Positions 1 to 9,280 are shown, numbered from the stretch's first letter. The stretch is 40,153 nt of DNA from Legionella tunisiensis (GCF_000308315.1 NZ_CALJ01000189.1:1-40153); one strand, 5' to 3'. The notes: a model not told the origin generated them from the letters alone. Numbers and translations are program-made.

Positions 1-2
1 TA

Positions 3-938
3 CGTTATCTACGATTTGTGAAAGGAATTGTGGATGCTAGTGATTTACCATTAAATGTATCGCGTGAAATTCTACAAGAGAACAAACAAGTTGAATCTAT
101 CAGAGCAGCATGTACGAAGCGTGTTTTGTCGATGTTGGATAAATTGAGTAAAGATGACCCAGAAAAATATCAGCTTTTCTGGGAGCAGTTTGGCTTAGCA
201 CTTAAAGAGGGGCCGGTAGAGGATTATGCTAATCGAGAAACAATCGCCAAATTGTTGCGTTTTAGTAGCTCTACATCCAAATCAGAAAAACAGACAGTTA
301 CTTTGGATGACTATGTTTCACGCATGAAAGAAGGGCAGGATAAAATTTATTACATCACTGCAGCCAGTTATAATGCAGCCAAAAATAGTCCACATCTTGA
401 GATTTTTAATAAAAAAGGGATTGAGGTATTGCTCTTAAGTGATCGTATAGATGAATGGTTAGTTAGTTATTTAAGTGAGTTTAATGGCAAAAAACTGCAA
501 TCAATCAGTAAAGGTAAAGTCGATCTTCCAGCCGGCGATAACACAACCGATACACCAGAAGTAAAAGAGCAGGAAAAGGCCTTGGAACCGATGCTCAATC
601 AGATTAAAGATGTTCTTGGAGAACGGGTAAAGGAAGTACAATTTACTAACCGGTTAACCAATTCGCCGGCCTGTATTGTGGCTGATGAGCAAGACATGGG
701 CTTGGAAATGCAACGTATTTTACAAGCGGCTGGACAAAAAATATCTGCTAGCAAGCCTATCTTTGAAATTAACCCGGAACACGCTTTAATCAAACGCCTA
801 CATGGAATAACAGATGATGGCCTCTTTGCTGACTGGGTTGTGATGTTATTTGAGCAAGCTGTTCTTGCAGAAGGTGGACAGCTTGATAATCCTGCTGACT
901 TTGTTAGTCGGGTGAATAAGCTTTTACTGGAAGCGTAA
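3..938 (+). CDS. htpG: Chaperone protein HtpG (Hsp90), C-terminal part, cut by window start
   Basis: Cytosolic ATP-dependent Hsp90 chaperone. The frame is open from base 3 and about 311 codons are visible: the end of the middle domain and the whole C-terminal dimerisation domain. The segment [15 protein letters not shown] near the start is the highly conserved Hsp90 middle-domain motif that follows the R-F-V stretch. Further conserved blocks are the Y-Y-I-T stretch and '[14 protein letters not shown]'. The N-terminal GHKL ATPase domain lies outside the window. A stem-loop with a T-run follows 11 bases after the stop, so transcription probably ends here. The frame is intact, unlike many neighbours. 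Confidence 0.97.
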   Translation, partial: RYLRFVKGIVDASDLPLNVSREILQENKQVESIRAACTKRVLSMLDKLSKDDPEKYQLFWEQFGLALKEGPVEDYANRETIAKLLRFSSSTSKSEKQTVTLDDYVSRMKEGQDKIYYITAASYNAAKNSPHLEIFNKKGIEVLLLSDRIDEWLVSYLSEFNGKKLQSISKGKVDLPAGDNTTDTPEVKEQEKALEPMLNQIKDVLGERVKEVQFTNRLTNSPACIVADEQDMGLEMQRILQAAGQKISASKPIFEINPEHALIKRLHGITDDGLFADWVVMLFEQAVLAEGGQLDNPADFVSRVNKLLLEA

Positions 939-948
939 TTGCAAATTT

Positions 949-976
949 AAAGGCCTGCTTAAGACGGGCCTTTTTT
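949..976 (+). terminator. Intrinsic terminator after htpG
   Basis: Inverted repeat AAAGGCC (949-955) and GGCCTTT (967-973) with an 11-base loop. It runs directly into a T-rich tail and starts 11 bases after the htpG stop codon. Confidence 0.85.
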
Positions 977-1112
977 ATATTCTGAAAAGATATACAGAGT
1001 TACTCAGTTAAAACTTCGTGTAGTCTCAACGCATAGTGTGCCAACATTTTCTATGTGTTAAAACTGACGTGCAATTTTGTATCTTATTAATTATTCAGGA
1101 ACAGAAAAAATT

Positions 1113-1452
1113 ATGTATTCTAAAGAGTGGCTTGCTTTAGTCGTTGACGACTCTGGCTGTGCTATACATACTCCAAGAAAAGTGCATTAGCAATACAGGA
1201 ATTACCTAATCAACCCATATCTGCTTCTGGGGAATCGTTAGGAATAATTTACCAAATTAAGATTGCAAAGAAAGGCCTTATTGATGATATTCCAGAATAT
1301 CCCGTTTGGCATTAGACGACTCAGCAGCAAAGAGAATGCAGAGAAAGGAATTTTTTACTGATCCAGTAAGCCATTTATCTGTGGATGATTTTCTAAATCA
1401 GCCGAGCTTACATCAGCAGACAGCAATTGCTAAGGTTACAATTAATCATTAA
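1113..1452 (+). pseudogene. Small unrecognised gene, broken by two single-base losses
   Basis: The 719-base stretch between htpG and the Nudix gene holds one small gene in three consecutive reading frames. It starts at ATG 1113 (MYSKEWLALVVDDSGCAIHT), with AGGA at 1097-1100. The frame moves at an A4 run (1178-1181) into ALAIQELPNQPISASGESLG, then at a T3 run (1305-1307) into LALDDSAAKRMQRKEFFTDP, and ends at TAA 1450-1452. Adding one base at each run gives one continuous protein of about 113 residues with no stop codons. Both shifts are one-base losses in A/T runs, the same error seen elsewhere in the window, so the gene is probably intact in the organism. An intrinsic terminator follows 14 bases later. 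I recognise no family; it appears soluble, with no signal peptide or membrane segment. Confidence 0.6.
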
Positions 1453-1466
1453 GAAATTTGGAGATT

Positions 1467-1496
1467 AAAAAAGACCTGCTAATGCAGGTTTTTTAG
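1467..1496 (+). terminator. Intrinsic terminator after the small broken gene
   Basis: Stem ACCTGC (1474-1479), loop TAAT, stem GCAGGT (1484-1489). It is flanked by an A-run before and a T-run after. It supports 1113-1452 being a transcribed gene. Confidence 0.85.
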
Positions 1497-1620
1497 TTTC
1501 AATAGATATTGTCATCAATCATTTTTACCACTCTGCTAATTAGTTGACTTAACTTTTGTATTTTATTGAGTCATTGTTTTTCCCTTTGACTTTAATGTCC
1601 GCATGAATTTATTGAACACA

Positions 1621-1648
1621 TTGATTAATAATTGAAAAAAAATATAAT
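1621..1648 (+). promoter_or_regulatory. Probable sigma70 promoter of the Nudix gene
   Basis: TTGATT at 1621-1626 and a perfect TATAAT at 1643-1648, spaced by 16 bases, lie 22 bases upstream of the ATG at 1670. The surrounding 1500-1620 is AT-rich and holds no other gene I can see. Confidence 0.5.
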
Positions 1649-1669
1649 GTCCAATTTTTGGGAGAAGTT

Positions 1670-2803
1670 ATGTTCGACCTCATTCAACTTTGGAAAAATA
1701 CTTCTACAGAGAGTGCGCCTGTACCTAAACCAGTAACACGTAGCTATGCAGCTGATACAAAACCAGGAGCTCTCAATTTTGATAGGGATACAACACAATC
1801 AAGTTTTCAATTTAAAGCACCCCCGCAAGTTGTTTTTGTAAAAAGCACTAAAAGTCTAGCACTGGCTAATTTGTATGATGAGTTACCTGGAATTGCTCTA
1901 ACAGAAGCGGAAGAAGCTGCTCGTTTACAGGTGGTTGCAGAGCAAAAGTTAAAAAATTCGAAATTCTATGATGGCCAACAAATGGTTATTACGGGTGTGG
2001 TTTATGATGAAACTTCGAATACCCTCTATATGGAAGCTAAAAAAGTTCCTTACTCGTTCATTGTAGCTCTTTCTAACAAGAGGTTTCCTGAGCAAAGTGA
2101 GCTGTATAAACAGAGTTTCTTTAAAACGGGTGTGCTTGCTCCTTTAGTGACAACAAATGGGAAGACTGTATTAATGCAGCGCGTGCAACTTGGCTTATAC
2201 TCCGTTCCAGGTGGTTTTTTAGAAGCACAAGATGCAGAAAAAAGACTAAATTTTGCTGATGGGCGAAATTTAGTGGTTGAAACAGCTAAGAATGAAATTA
2301 CTGAAGAAATAGCAGGAATTGCAGGTAAAAAGACATTGCGCTTCGATTTTTCTCAGCCTGAAATCACAGCACTTTCATTCAGAAGAACATCAGGAAATCC
2401 CATAGGAACAGTGGAATTTGTTGCGCCCGTGCAAGCTAAGTGCCACAGTGCCTATTTAAGTGAGTATGTAATACCTAACAACTTGGCTAAAGATGCTCGC
2501 GAACACTCAAGCAATCATGCTGTTATACCTTTAGATTCTCAAGACAGGGAAGCACTATTGGCAACATCATTAATTGGGCCTACCATTCTCCCCGGTGCAG
2601 CTTTACATTTACCAGTTATATTGAGTTTGACAAGCAAAGAAAATGCTAGTGCAATGATACCGTTACCGCGAAGAATCCCGAATAGTGGTTCAATTACGTG
2701 GCCATTGAGTATATTTTCAGCCAAACCTGAAAAACCTTTACCTTTAGTTCCCAGGGAAGAAGAGGAAGAGGTCAACGATACTGGTTTTAATTTAATTTCA
2801 TAA
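1670..2803 (+). CDS. Nudix-domain protein, possible secreted effector
   Basis: 377 residues. Start chosen at ATG 1670, 4-10 bases after a strong GGGAG/GGAGAAG site; an in-frame TTG 12 bases earlier lies within that site. The middle (about 150-260) has Nudix-hydrolase features: the strand VLMQRVQLGLYSVPGGFLE, then a helix NEITEEIAGI that matches the R-E-x-x-E-E core with N in place of R. About 20 extra residues separate the G-G-F-L-E turn from this helix, longer than the classic Nudix box, so substrate cannot be predicted. The upstream segment with F-Y-D-G resembles accessory strands of larger Nudix enzymes. The last 20 residues hold five consecutive glutamates (363-367) followed by VNDTGFNLIS, similar to the E-block of Dot/Icm type IV secretion signals. 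The gene is monocistronic: own promoter and own terminator. Confidence 0.7.
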   Translation: MFDLIQLWKNTSTESAPVPKPVTRSYAADTKPGALNFDRDTTQSSFQFKAPPQVVFVKSTKSLALANLYDELPGIALTEAEEAARLQVVAEQKLKNSKFYDGQQMVITGVVYDETSNTLYMEAKKVPYSFIVALSNKRFPEQSELYKQSFFKTGVLAPLVTTNGKTVLMQRVQLGLYSVPGGFLEAQDAEKRLNFADGRNLVVETAKNEITEEIAGIAGKKTLRFDFSQPEITALSFRRTSGNPIGTVEFVAPVQAKCHSAYLSEYVIPNNLAKDAREHSSNHAVIPLDSQDREALLATSLIGPTILPGAALHLPVILSLTSKENASAMIPLPRRIPNSGSITWPLSIFSAKPEKPLPLVPREEEEEVNDTGFNLIS

Positions 2804-2820
2804 AATTTTAACATCCAAAT

Positions 2821-2850
2821 AAAAAAGGCTCGTTAATACGGGCCTTTTTT
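2821..2850. terminator. Bidirectional intrinsic terminator
   Basis: Six A, stem GGCTCG (2827-2832), loop TTAATA, stem CGGGCC (2839-2844), six T. It sits between the convergent Nudix gene (+) and fis (-). Flanking A and T runs allow it to work on both strands. Confidence 0.88.
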
Positions 2851-2880
2851 CAGAGTTAAATTGCAGTTTAACTAATGGTA

Positions 2881-3176
2881 TTACTCGTCTGTTAGACGAA
2901 AATATTTTGTGCCAAAATAACGTTGTAATTTTTTCTGATTGTGCCACGGCTGATTCCAAGCATTTTGGCTGCTTGAAGTTGATTACCACGGCGTTTCTCC
3001 ATAACAGCCTGTAGAAGAGGTGGCTCAACTTCAGAAAGAATCATGTCATAGAGATCATCAATGGACTTGCCTTTATTTTCAGCAAGGAATCGAGTTACTA
3101 AACCATAAACCAAGTCTTGAAGACCTTGTTCTTGTTTTGTAGTTTGAGAAGATGTTTGCGTATCAATGACATTCAT
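2881..3176 (-). CDS. fis: Fis family DNA-binding protein, frameshift near the C-terminus
   Basis: Small nucleoid-associated regulator with a C-terminal helix-turn-helix (GNQLQAAKMLGISRGTIRK, about residues 64-82). As written the frame runs off into YNVILAQNIFV and stops at 2892. Adding one A to the A6 run of the coding strand (plus-strand T6, 2929-2934) restores the canonical ending KKLQRYFGTKYF and a stop at 2881-2883, giving about 98 residues, normal for Fis. Legionella carries several Fis paralogues, which control stage-specific and virulence genes; which one this is cannot be decided here. The preceding 185 bases contain three dyads. lpxB lies upstream in the same direction. The frameshift is probably a sequencing error. 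Confidence 0.9.
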
Positions 3177-3216
3177 CGTAACTTCCTTATTTTGGTTAAA
3201 TCATTCTATTCCAATA

Positions 3217-3324
3217 CTTTCACCATCAAGTGAAAGCAAGATTAATTGTACATGAAGGTTAATTGATAATCTACATAAATCTTAAGGTTCCCTTAATAAT
3301 TGGTTGATTATCAGGCATACCTGA
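3217..3324. promoter_or_regulatory. Upstream region of fis with three dyads
   Basis: Three perfect inverted repeats lie between the end of lpxB and the start of fis: CTTTCAC/GTGAAAG (3217-3223 and 3230-3236), TTAAGG/CCTTAA (3282-3287 and 3291-3296) and TCAGG/CCTGA (3311-3315 and 3320-3324). None is followed by a T-run on the minus strand, so they look like operator sites rather than terminators. Their regulator is unknown. Confidence 0.4.
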
Positions 3325-3361
3325 CTAAATATACGTTAATATAGTGGCTACTCTTGCTTTT

Positions 3362-4521
3362 TTATGCAGAGTGATTGATTTCGGCCTTTACCAGCGTTAA
3401 GAGCGAGCAATCCGCTTGTTCAGAGGAAATGGAGCTTTTTAATCGTTTAAGACGTCTTAGCATGCGTTCTTTTATCTCCGTATTACTCAAAAGTTCGCTC
3501 AAAGTACGAGTTAATTCTGTTGCATTGCAATCGTATTGTAATAATTCAGGAACTACCATCTCATCTTGCAACAGGTTGCATAAGCCCAAGTATTTTACTT
3601 TGATTAATTTCATTGCTGCTATATAACTAATTAAAGAGCTTTTGTAGATAATGCACATGGGCTTTTCCAATAGTGCACATTCAAGGGAAGCAGTTCCTGA
3701 GGCTACTACGGCGCAATCACTGCACGCAATGACCTCTCTGGCTTGTCCAAGAATAAAAGAAACGCTAACCTCGCTTTTAGCGAAATACGCTTTTACCAGA
3801 TCGGGATTTAATGAACCTGCAATGGGAATAACAAAATGAATATTATCCTGTTGTTGGCTGAGTAGTTTGGCGGTGGAAAGAAGTACTGGCATATGCCTTT
3901 CTATTTCATTATTTCTACTGCCAGGTAACATAGCGATTAAACGTTTTTCAGCCGGTAAGTTTAAATTTTCGCGACTATTTTTAATATCAGTGTATGGAAG
4001 TATTTTATCGACAAGTGGGTGACCCACGAAGGAAACAGGGACCCCAGCTTGCTGATAAAGTGTTTTTCAAAAGGTAAGATAACAGCCATATGATCAACAC
4101 AGGCACGAATAGTTTCAATCCGATTAGCTTTCCAGGCCCAAATTTGAGGGCTAATGTAATATAAGATACGAATACCTAGCTTTTGTTTGGCAAATTTTGC
4201 TAAGCGCAAATTAAAGCCTGGGTAATCAACTAGGATTAGCAAATCGGGTTTTACTGCCTGTAAATGCGCTTTGATAGCTTTGAATGCTTTTTTAATAACT
4301 CGAAGGTGACGAATAACTTCAGAAAGACCAGTAACACCAAAGCGAGCCAGATCACTGAGCAACTCGACGCCCGCTTCTTGCATATGCCTACCACCAATAC
4401 CACTAATAGTAAGGTTATCGTCCCAAACACGTAATTGTTGCGCCAGGGCGGCTGCGTGCATATCGCCTGATTCTTCGCCGGCAATAATGACAATATGCTT
4501 AGCTGGAGACATGTCTTGCAA
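3362..4521 (-). CDS. lpxB: Lipid-A-disaccharide synthase, frameshifted
   Basis: Inner-membrane-associated GT-B glycosyltransferase (family GT19) that joins UDP-diacyl sugar and lipid X to form the lipid A disaccharide. Family motifs on both sides of the break: AGEESGDMHAA at the N-terminus, VDYPGFNLRLA, YYISPQIWAWK, then LPGSRNNEIERH and ASGTASLECAL. The frame breaks after LPFEK at an A5 run (plus-strand T5, 4063-4067). One added base gives EKTLYQQAGVPVSFVGHPLV and a 386-residue protein, close to the usual 380 or so. The start is at 4521 or the in-frame ATG at 4512, both inside the end of the upstream oxidoreductase gene, so the two are translationally coupled. LpxB is essential in most Gram-negatives, so the break is likely an artefact. 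Confidence 0.95.
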
Positions 4522-5461
4522 CTAGATGCTTATTAATCAAGGAAGTAATCTTTTCTGCTGTTGCTAGAGCTGCACGGCCTTCTTCGCCAGTAACAAGTGG
4601 GGTTGTATCTTTTTCAATACAATCTATAAAAGCCTTTATCTCTTCTAATAATGCATCACCTTTCTCAAATATTGATTGATGACGGGTAATTTCAGGAATA
4701 CCCGGAAACATTTCGCCTTCTCCTTTTTGAAATACGGCAAATTGCTTATTATGGTAATCAATCGAAATATAAGAATTTGATTGGAAGATTCTTGTCTTGC
4801 GTTCAGTCTTAAAACTGATACGACTGGCAGTGACATTGGCGACACAATGATTTTCAAAGGTAAGTCTGGCGTTCGCAATGTCAATTGACTTGGACAGTAC
4901 AGGAGCTCCCTGTGCATCAATGTTTACTATAGGACTATTTACAATGGTCTGAATGATATCGATATCATGAATCATTAAATCAAGAATAACATTCACATCA
5001 GTACCCCGCGGATTAAATGGGGCTAAACGATGAGATTCAATAAAAAGAGGCTGCTCAAGATGTTCGTCCAAGGCTAAACGAGCAGAGTTAAAGCGTTCCA
5101 AATGGCCAACCTGCAATTTGGCGCGATTTTTTCTTGCCAGACTGATCAATTCACTGGCTTGCTCAACAGTTTCAGTAATTGGTTTTTCAATAAGTACATG
5201 AATACCTTGCTCAAGGCAGTGCTTAGCGATTTCATAATGTTGATTCGTAGTTGCTGCGATGCTGACAGCGTCTACTTTACCAAATAAATCTCTATAATCC
5301 TGATAAGCGGGTACTTGCAGCTCCTGAGCGACTGCTTCGCTGGTTGTTTTATTCGCATCACAAACAGCTACCAATTCTGCATTTGGCAGCATGAGATATT
5401 TTTGAGCATGAAAACGCCCTAAATAGCCCACTCCAATAACAGCACATTTTAACTTAGCCAT
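4499..5461 (-). CDS. Gfo/Idh/MocA oxidoreductase, probable UDP-GlcNAc 3-dehydrogenase (GnnA-like)
   Basis: 320 residues with an N-terminal Rossmann fold (CAVIGVGYLGRFHAQKY), the family's E-K-P motif (IEKPITETVEQA) and a C-terminal substrate domain with MIHDIDIIQT. An upstream in-frame ATG at 5581 would add 40 residues, but the fold begins right after M-A-K-L-K, so I choose ATG 5461. It overlaps lpxB by 23 bases. GnnA oxidises the 3-OH of UDP-GlcNAc so that GnnB can aminate it, giving the 2,3-diamino sugar found in Legionella lipid A. The lpxB coupling fits that role well, but the precise substrate is inferred from context; gnnB and lpxA are not in the window. Confidence 0.8.
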   Translation of the reverse strand: MAKLKCAVIGVGYLGRFHAQKYLMLPNAELVAVCDANKTTSEAVAQELQVPAYQDYRDLFGKVDAVSIAATTNQHYEIAKHCLEQGIHVLIEKPITETVEQASELISLARKNRAKLQVGHLERFNSARLALDEHLEQPLFIESHRLAPFNPRGTDVNVILDLMIHDIDIIQTIVNSPIVNIDAQGAPVLSKSIDIANARLTFENHCVANVTASRISFKTERKTRIFQSNSYISIDYHNKQFAVFQKGEGEMFPGIPEITRHQSIFEKGDALLEEIKAFIDCIEKDTTPLVTGEEGRAALATAEKITSLINKHLVARHVSS

Positions 5462-5650
5462 AAGACAAACAATTGCAAATAATTTGCGCGCATGATCGCA
5501 TTTCCTAGCGGATAAATCAATTTTAAATGGCAGGAGCTTGATATAAAAGGTATTAATGTGATTTTTAAAATAAGTTTTCATTAATGCATAGCTTTTATAT
5601 GAGATCTCGTTAAACTATCGCTTTTATTGGGTATCTAGGATAGGGGCATT

Positions 5651-6217
5651 ATGGAGAAATGCATTGCCGGTGTTGATGAAGTCGGTCGTGGTCCTTTAGC
5701 TGGAGCGGTTGTTACTGTCGCTGTGATTTTAGATCGGCCTATTGAAGGCATAACGGATTCCAAAAAGCTGAGTGAGGCCAAGCGCAAACAATTGGCTACG
5801 AGGATAAAAAATGAGGCACGATGTTTTTCTTATGGTCGTGCAGAAGTGGAAGAAATTGATCAATTAAATATTCATCATGCTACCTTACTAGCTATGAAAC
5901 GTGCCATAGAGGCATTAGCAATAAAGCCTGATGAGATTTTGGTTGATGGTTTATATGTGCCTTCTGTTACTATTCCTTGTCGGGCAATTGTCAAAGGAGA
6001 CAGTTTAATTCAAGCTATTGGAGCTGCTTCTATTTTGGCCAAGGTGCTGCGTGATGAAGAAATGGAAAAGATGGACCTGATTTATCCCGGCTATGGTTTT
6101 GCTATCCACAAAGGGTATGCAACGGAGATGCATCGCAAACTTCTTCAGGAAAAGGGCCCCTGTGCTATTCACCGCAAAAGTTATGCGCCAGTTGCCTCAA
6201 AATTGATTCCCGCCTAA
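5651..6217 (+). CDS. rnhB: Ribonuclease HII
   Basis: 188 residues, full length. Cytosolic endonuclease that cuts RNA in RNA-DNA hybrids and starts removal of misincorporated ribonucleotides. The metal-binding carboxylates are visible: D9 and E10 in [14 protein letters not shown]99 in [10 protein letters not shown]117 in [14 protein letters not shown]. The ending HRKSYAPV is typical. A GGATAGGGG stretch precedes the ATG. It is divergent from the GnnA-like gene and convergent with rodA. Its frame is intact. Confidence 0.97.
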   Translation: MEKCIAGVDEVGRGPLAGAVVTVAVILDRPIEGITDSKKLSEAKRKQLATRIKNEARCFSYGRAEVEEIDQLNIHHATLLAMKRAIEALAIKPDEILVDGLYVPSVTIPCRAIVKGDSLIQAIGAASILAKVLRDEEMEKMDLIYPGYGFAIHKGYATEMHRKLLQEKGPCAIHRKSYAPVASKLIPA

Positions 6218-6220
6218 CAG

Positions 6221-6249
6221 GCTAACCCGGCCGTTTTATCCAGGTTAGC
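6221..6249. terminator. Hairpin between convergent rnhB and rodA
   Basis: Perfect 7-base arms GCTAACC (6221-6227) and GGTTAGC (6243-6249) start 4 bases after the rnhB stop. There is no clear T-run on either strand, so termination is likely but weak. Confidence 0.4.
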
Positions 6250-6263
6250 TCTTCTAAAATAGA

Positions 6264-7379
6264 TTATATACTGTTAAACAAAATACGATGTGAACTGATG
6301 GACATTAAGATACCAAAGCTGGTTAGGAAGGTAACCATTGCAGTACCGCCATAACTTACTAAGGGGAGAGGAATACCAACGACAGGCAAAATACCCATAA
6401 CCATTCCAATATTTACAAAGGCAGATAAGAAAAAGGTCATTGCCAAAGAGGCTGCTAATAAGCGCGTAAAACTGGTTTGTGCTTGTTTGGCTATATAAAG
6501 ACCACGCAAAGAGATAAGAATAAACAGAATAATAAGAATACTACTGCCTACAAAACCAAATTCTTCTCCACTAACAGCAAAAATAAAATCAGTCGCATGT
6601 TCGGGTAAAAAATTAAGATGGGATTGGCTTCCTTCAAGCCAACCTTTACCGAAAGCCCCTCCTGAACCAATCGCAATTTTTGACTGGATAATGTGGTAAC
6701 CTGATCCCAAGGGATCTTGTTCTGGATTGAGGAGAGTAAAAACTCGTTGCTTTTGGTAATCATGCATAAAATGCCAAAGCAGAGGGGTAGCAAGCCCTAT
6801 CAAGGTTGTGATCAATAGAAGGACATGCGCACTGATACCTGCCAAAAAAACAACGCTTAAACCTGCTGCAGCAACCATAATCGCAGTACCTAAGTCTGGT
6901 TGTTTGGCAATTAATAAGGTAGGGATAAAAATTATGAGGGCGGCTACTGTTAAGGATTTTATATCAATAGGGATTGCTTTGCGGTCAAAGTACCAGGCTG
7001 TCATCATAGGGATTGCCAACTTCATGATTTCGGAGGGTTGAAAACGAAATAAACCTAAATCCAGCCAGCGCTGTGCTCCTTTACCAATTTTTCCTATTAA
7101 CATCACGGCTATCAAAAGAGCTAGACCAACACCAAAAATCCAGGGGGTCCAAATTTTATATTTATGCGGGGGTATGACAGCAAAAAGCATCATAATTGCT
7201 AAAGCAAAAACCAATCGCAGTGATTGGCGGAAAACCATACTTAAATTTTGGTTGGACGCACTATATAGAATAAGCATGCCAAAGGCAATTAAGGCTAAAA
7301 GCAGACCCAGTAAAGGTAAATCAATGTGTAGTGATTTAGCTGTTAATCGATAGACAGGTCTTACATGACTTGATTTCAT
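6264..7379 (-). CDS. rodA: Rod-shape peptidoglycan polymerase RodA
   Basis: 371 residues, integral inner-membrane SEDS glycosyltransferase that polymerises glycan strands for cell elongation together with PBP2. About ten hydrophobic segments are seen, beginning with DLPLLGLLLALIAFGMLILY. SEDS signatures: GAQRWLDLGLFRFQPSEIMK, KQPDLGTA, FLPEHATDFIFAVSGEEFGF and PLPLVSYGGTAM near the C-terminus. Its ATG overlaps the reconstructed mrdA stop as ATGA, so translation is coupled to the partner transpeptidase. It is the last gene of the rsfS-rlmH-mrdA-rodA unit. Frame intact. Confidence 0.97.
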   Translation of the reverse strand: MKSSHVRPVYRLTAKSLHIDLPLLGLLLALIAFGMLILYSASNQNLSMVFRQSLRLVFALAIMMLFAVIPPHKYKIWTPWIFGVGLALLIAVMLIGKIGKGAQRWLDLGLFRFQPSEIMKLAIPMMTAWYFDRKAIPIDIKSLTVAALIIFIPTLLIAKQPDLGTAIMVAAAGLSVVFLAGISAHVLLLITTLIGLATPLLWHFMHDYQKQRVFTLLNPEQDPLGSGYHIIQSKIAIGSGGAFGKGWLEGSQSHLNFLPEHATDFIFAVSGEEFGFVGSSILIILFILISLRGLYIAKQAQTSFTRLLAASLAMTFFLSAFVNIGMVMGILPVVGIPLPLVSYGGTAMVTFLTSFGILMSISSHRILFNSI

Positions 7380-9226
7380 GATTTTGTATCACTTTTTTGA
7401 GTTCAAAATAAGCATCCAAGACTTTGCGTGCTACGTTAGAGGCAGCAACGTCATTTTCTACCATGACTGCAATTGCTATTTCAGGATCTTCAACAGGAGC
7501 AAAGGCAATAAAGAGAGAGTGGTCTCTTAGAAATTCGGGAATATCTTCATACCGCGCCTTTTCATATTGCCGTCCACCAAATACTTGTGCTGTACCTGTT
7601 TTTGCTGCAACAGAGTAAGGGGCATTTCTACCAAAACGGTAACCCGTTCCTTCGTTACTAACAATGACAGATTGCATCGCATCGGCAATTATTGTCCAAT
7701 AGCTATCATCTTTCAGGCGCATTGGGTACTCTTCCAACACTTGATAATTATGCGTTTCACCACGATCACTTTGAACTGCTTTTTGCATAAGGTGAGGTCT
7801 GTACCGTTTACCTTTTTGGCTTAATGAAGCGGTTGCATTAGCCAACTGAACAGGAGAAACTAACATAAAGCCTTGTCCAATAGAGGTTATAACAGTATCG
7901 CCGGGGTACCAAGGAACCCCTTTAGTTTGCCTTTTCCAATGTTTGTTAGGTAAAAGACCAGGCGCTTCCTCATGGAGATCAACATGAGTCAATTGACCAA
8001 AACCAAATTGGCTTAACACGTCTTCCATAGCTGCAATGCCCATTTTATGGCCCAACTGATAGAAATAAGTATCACAAGAAACAGTGATCGCGCGCTTTAA
8101 ATTGATAACTCCGTGACCAGTTTTTTCCAGTCTCGGTAAGCATGGCTAACACCGGGCAATCTGAACCAACCTGGATCATAAATACTGTAATGTGTGTCAA
8201 CAACACCTTTTTCCAAACCGGCGAGCCCCATAAAAGGTTTGATAGTTGAGGCTGGCGGATATAATCCTCTAACAGCGCGATTATAAAGAGGTCTATCACG
8301 TGCATTAGATAATTTTTGATAATCGTTAGCATTAATTCCGTTAACAAAAGCGTTGGGATCAAAGCTTGGCGCACTAACCATTGTTAAAATATCACCGTCA
8401 TGCGTACTCATAGCAACAACAGCGCCTCGTTTATCCTTCATTGCTTCGTAGGCAACTTTTTGCAGACGAGTGTCAATTGTTAAATAGAGTTTTCACCAGA
8501 AATAGGGTTTTGCTTATTAACAATTCGCAGTGTTCTGCCACTAACATCTGTTTCTACTTGTTGATACCCCACTTCTCCGTGAAGGATATTTTCATAGAAT
8601 TTTTCAATTCCTGCCTTTCCAATGAAGTTTGTGGCTCGGTAATTGGTTGGATCAACTTGACGTAACTCCTGCACATTGATACGTCCTACATAGCCAAGAA
8701 GATGTGCAGCTATTTCTCCCTGTGGATAAAAGCGCATCAGTCTTGCTTTAATACTTACTCCGGGAAACTGATATTGGTTAGTAGCAAAAAGAGCTACTTC
8801 TTCTTGTGTTAGCTTGAGCTTAAGAGGGATGGGAACGAAAGAACGATTTTGTTTACGGGCTCGTTTAAAATTATCAATATCATCGTCCGTAATAGATGGA
8901 AGCAGCATTCTTAGCTTTTCAATGGTTATATTTAAATCTCTAACGCGTTCTGGAATGATTTCCAAAACGTAGACAGGGATATTTTCAGCAAGAACAACTC
9001 CATTTTTATCGAGAATAATTCCACGAGGTGGTGCGATGGGGATGATGCTCATCTGATTTTTTAACGATAACGTTTCATATCGTCTAAATTCTGATATTTG
9101 TAAATAAGCAAGGCGTAAAACCAGTATAAATGACAAAGCAATAATCAACGCGACAAGCAGATTCAATCGAAATCGATGGATGTGTGACTCCACACGGTCA
9201 TTTTTTACAGATCTATTTAAACGCAT
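7376..9226 (-). CDS. mrdA: Penicillin-binding protein 2, frameshifted two or three times
   Basis: Class B PBP, the transpeptidase partner of RodA in the elongasome. One N-terminal membrane anchor (NLLVALIIALSFILVLRLAY) is followed by a pedestal domain and a transpeptidase domain with S-T-I-K (catalytic serine, in PASTIKPFMGLA), SCDTYFY and AAKTGTAQVFG. The frame breaks at plus-strand T4 8490-8493 (restores GEKLYLTIDTRLQKVAYEAM) and T6 8121-8126 (restores YRDWKKTGHGVINLKRAITV). A third likely loss in T6 7393-7398 would replace an odd tail that overlaps rodA by 44 bases with an ending SDTKS whose stop overlaps the rodA start as ATGA; without it the gene ends at 7336. Reconstructed length is 617 residues, near the family's 630. 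Confidence 0.95.
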
Positions 9227-9280
9227 GCTTTTCTATTGCTAATAAGATGGCGAGAACACCAAACATCTTATCTTAAAACC

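Noticed and set aside
5462-5581. 40-residue N-terminal extension of the GnnA-like protein
   Set aside because: The Rossmann strand starts right after ATG 5461; the extension is AT-rich intergenic sequence without family support.
7336-7379. Long PBP2 tail overlapping rodA as the natural end
   Set aside because: The tail is unlike PBP2 endings, and a one-base repair at 7393-7398 gives a clean ATGA overlap. Kept as tentative because only context supports it.
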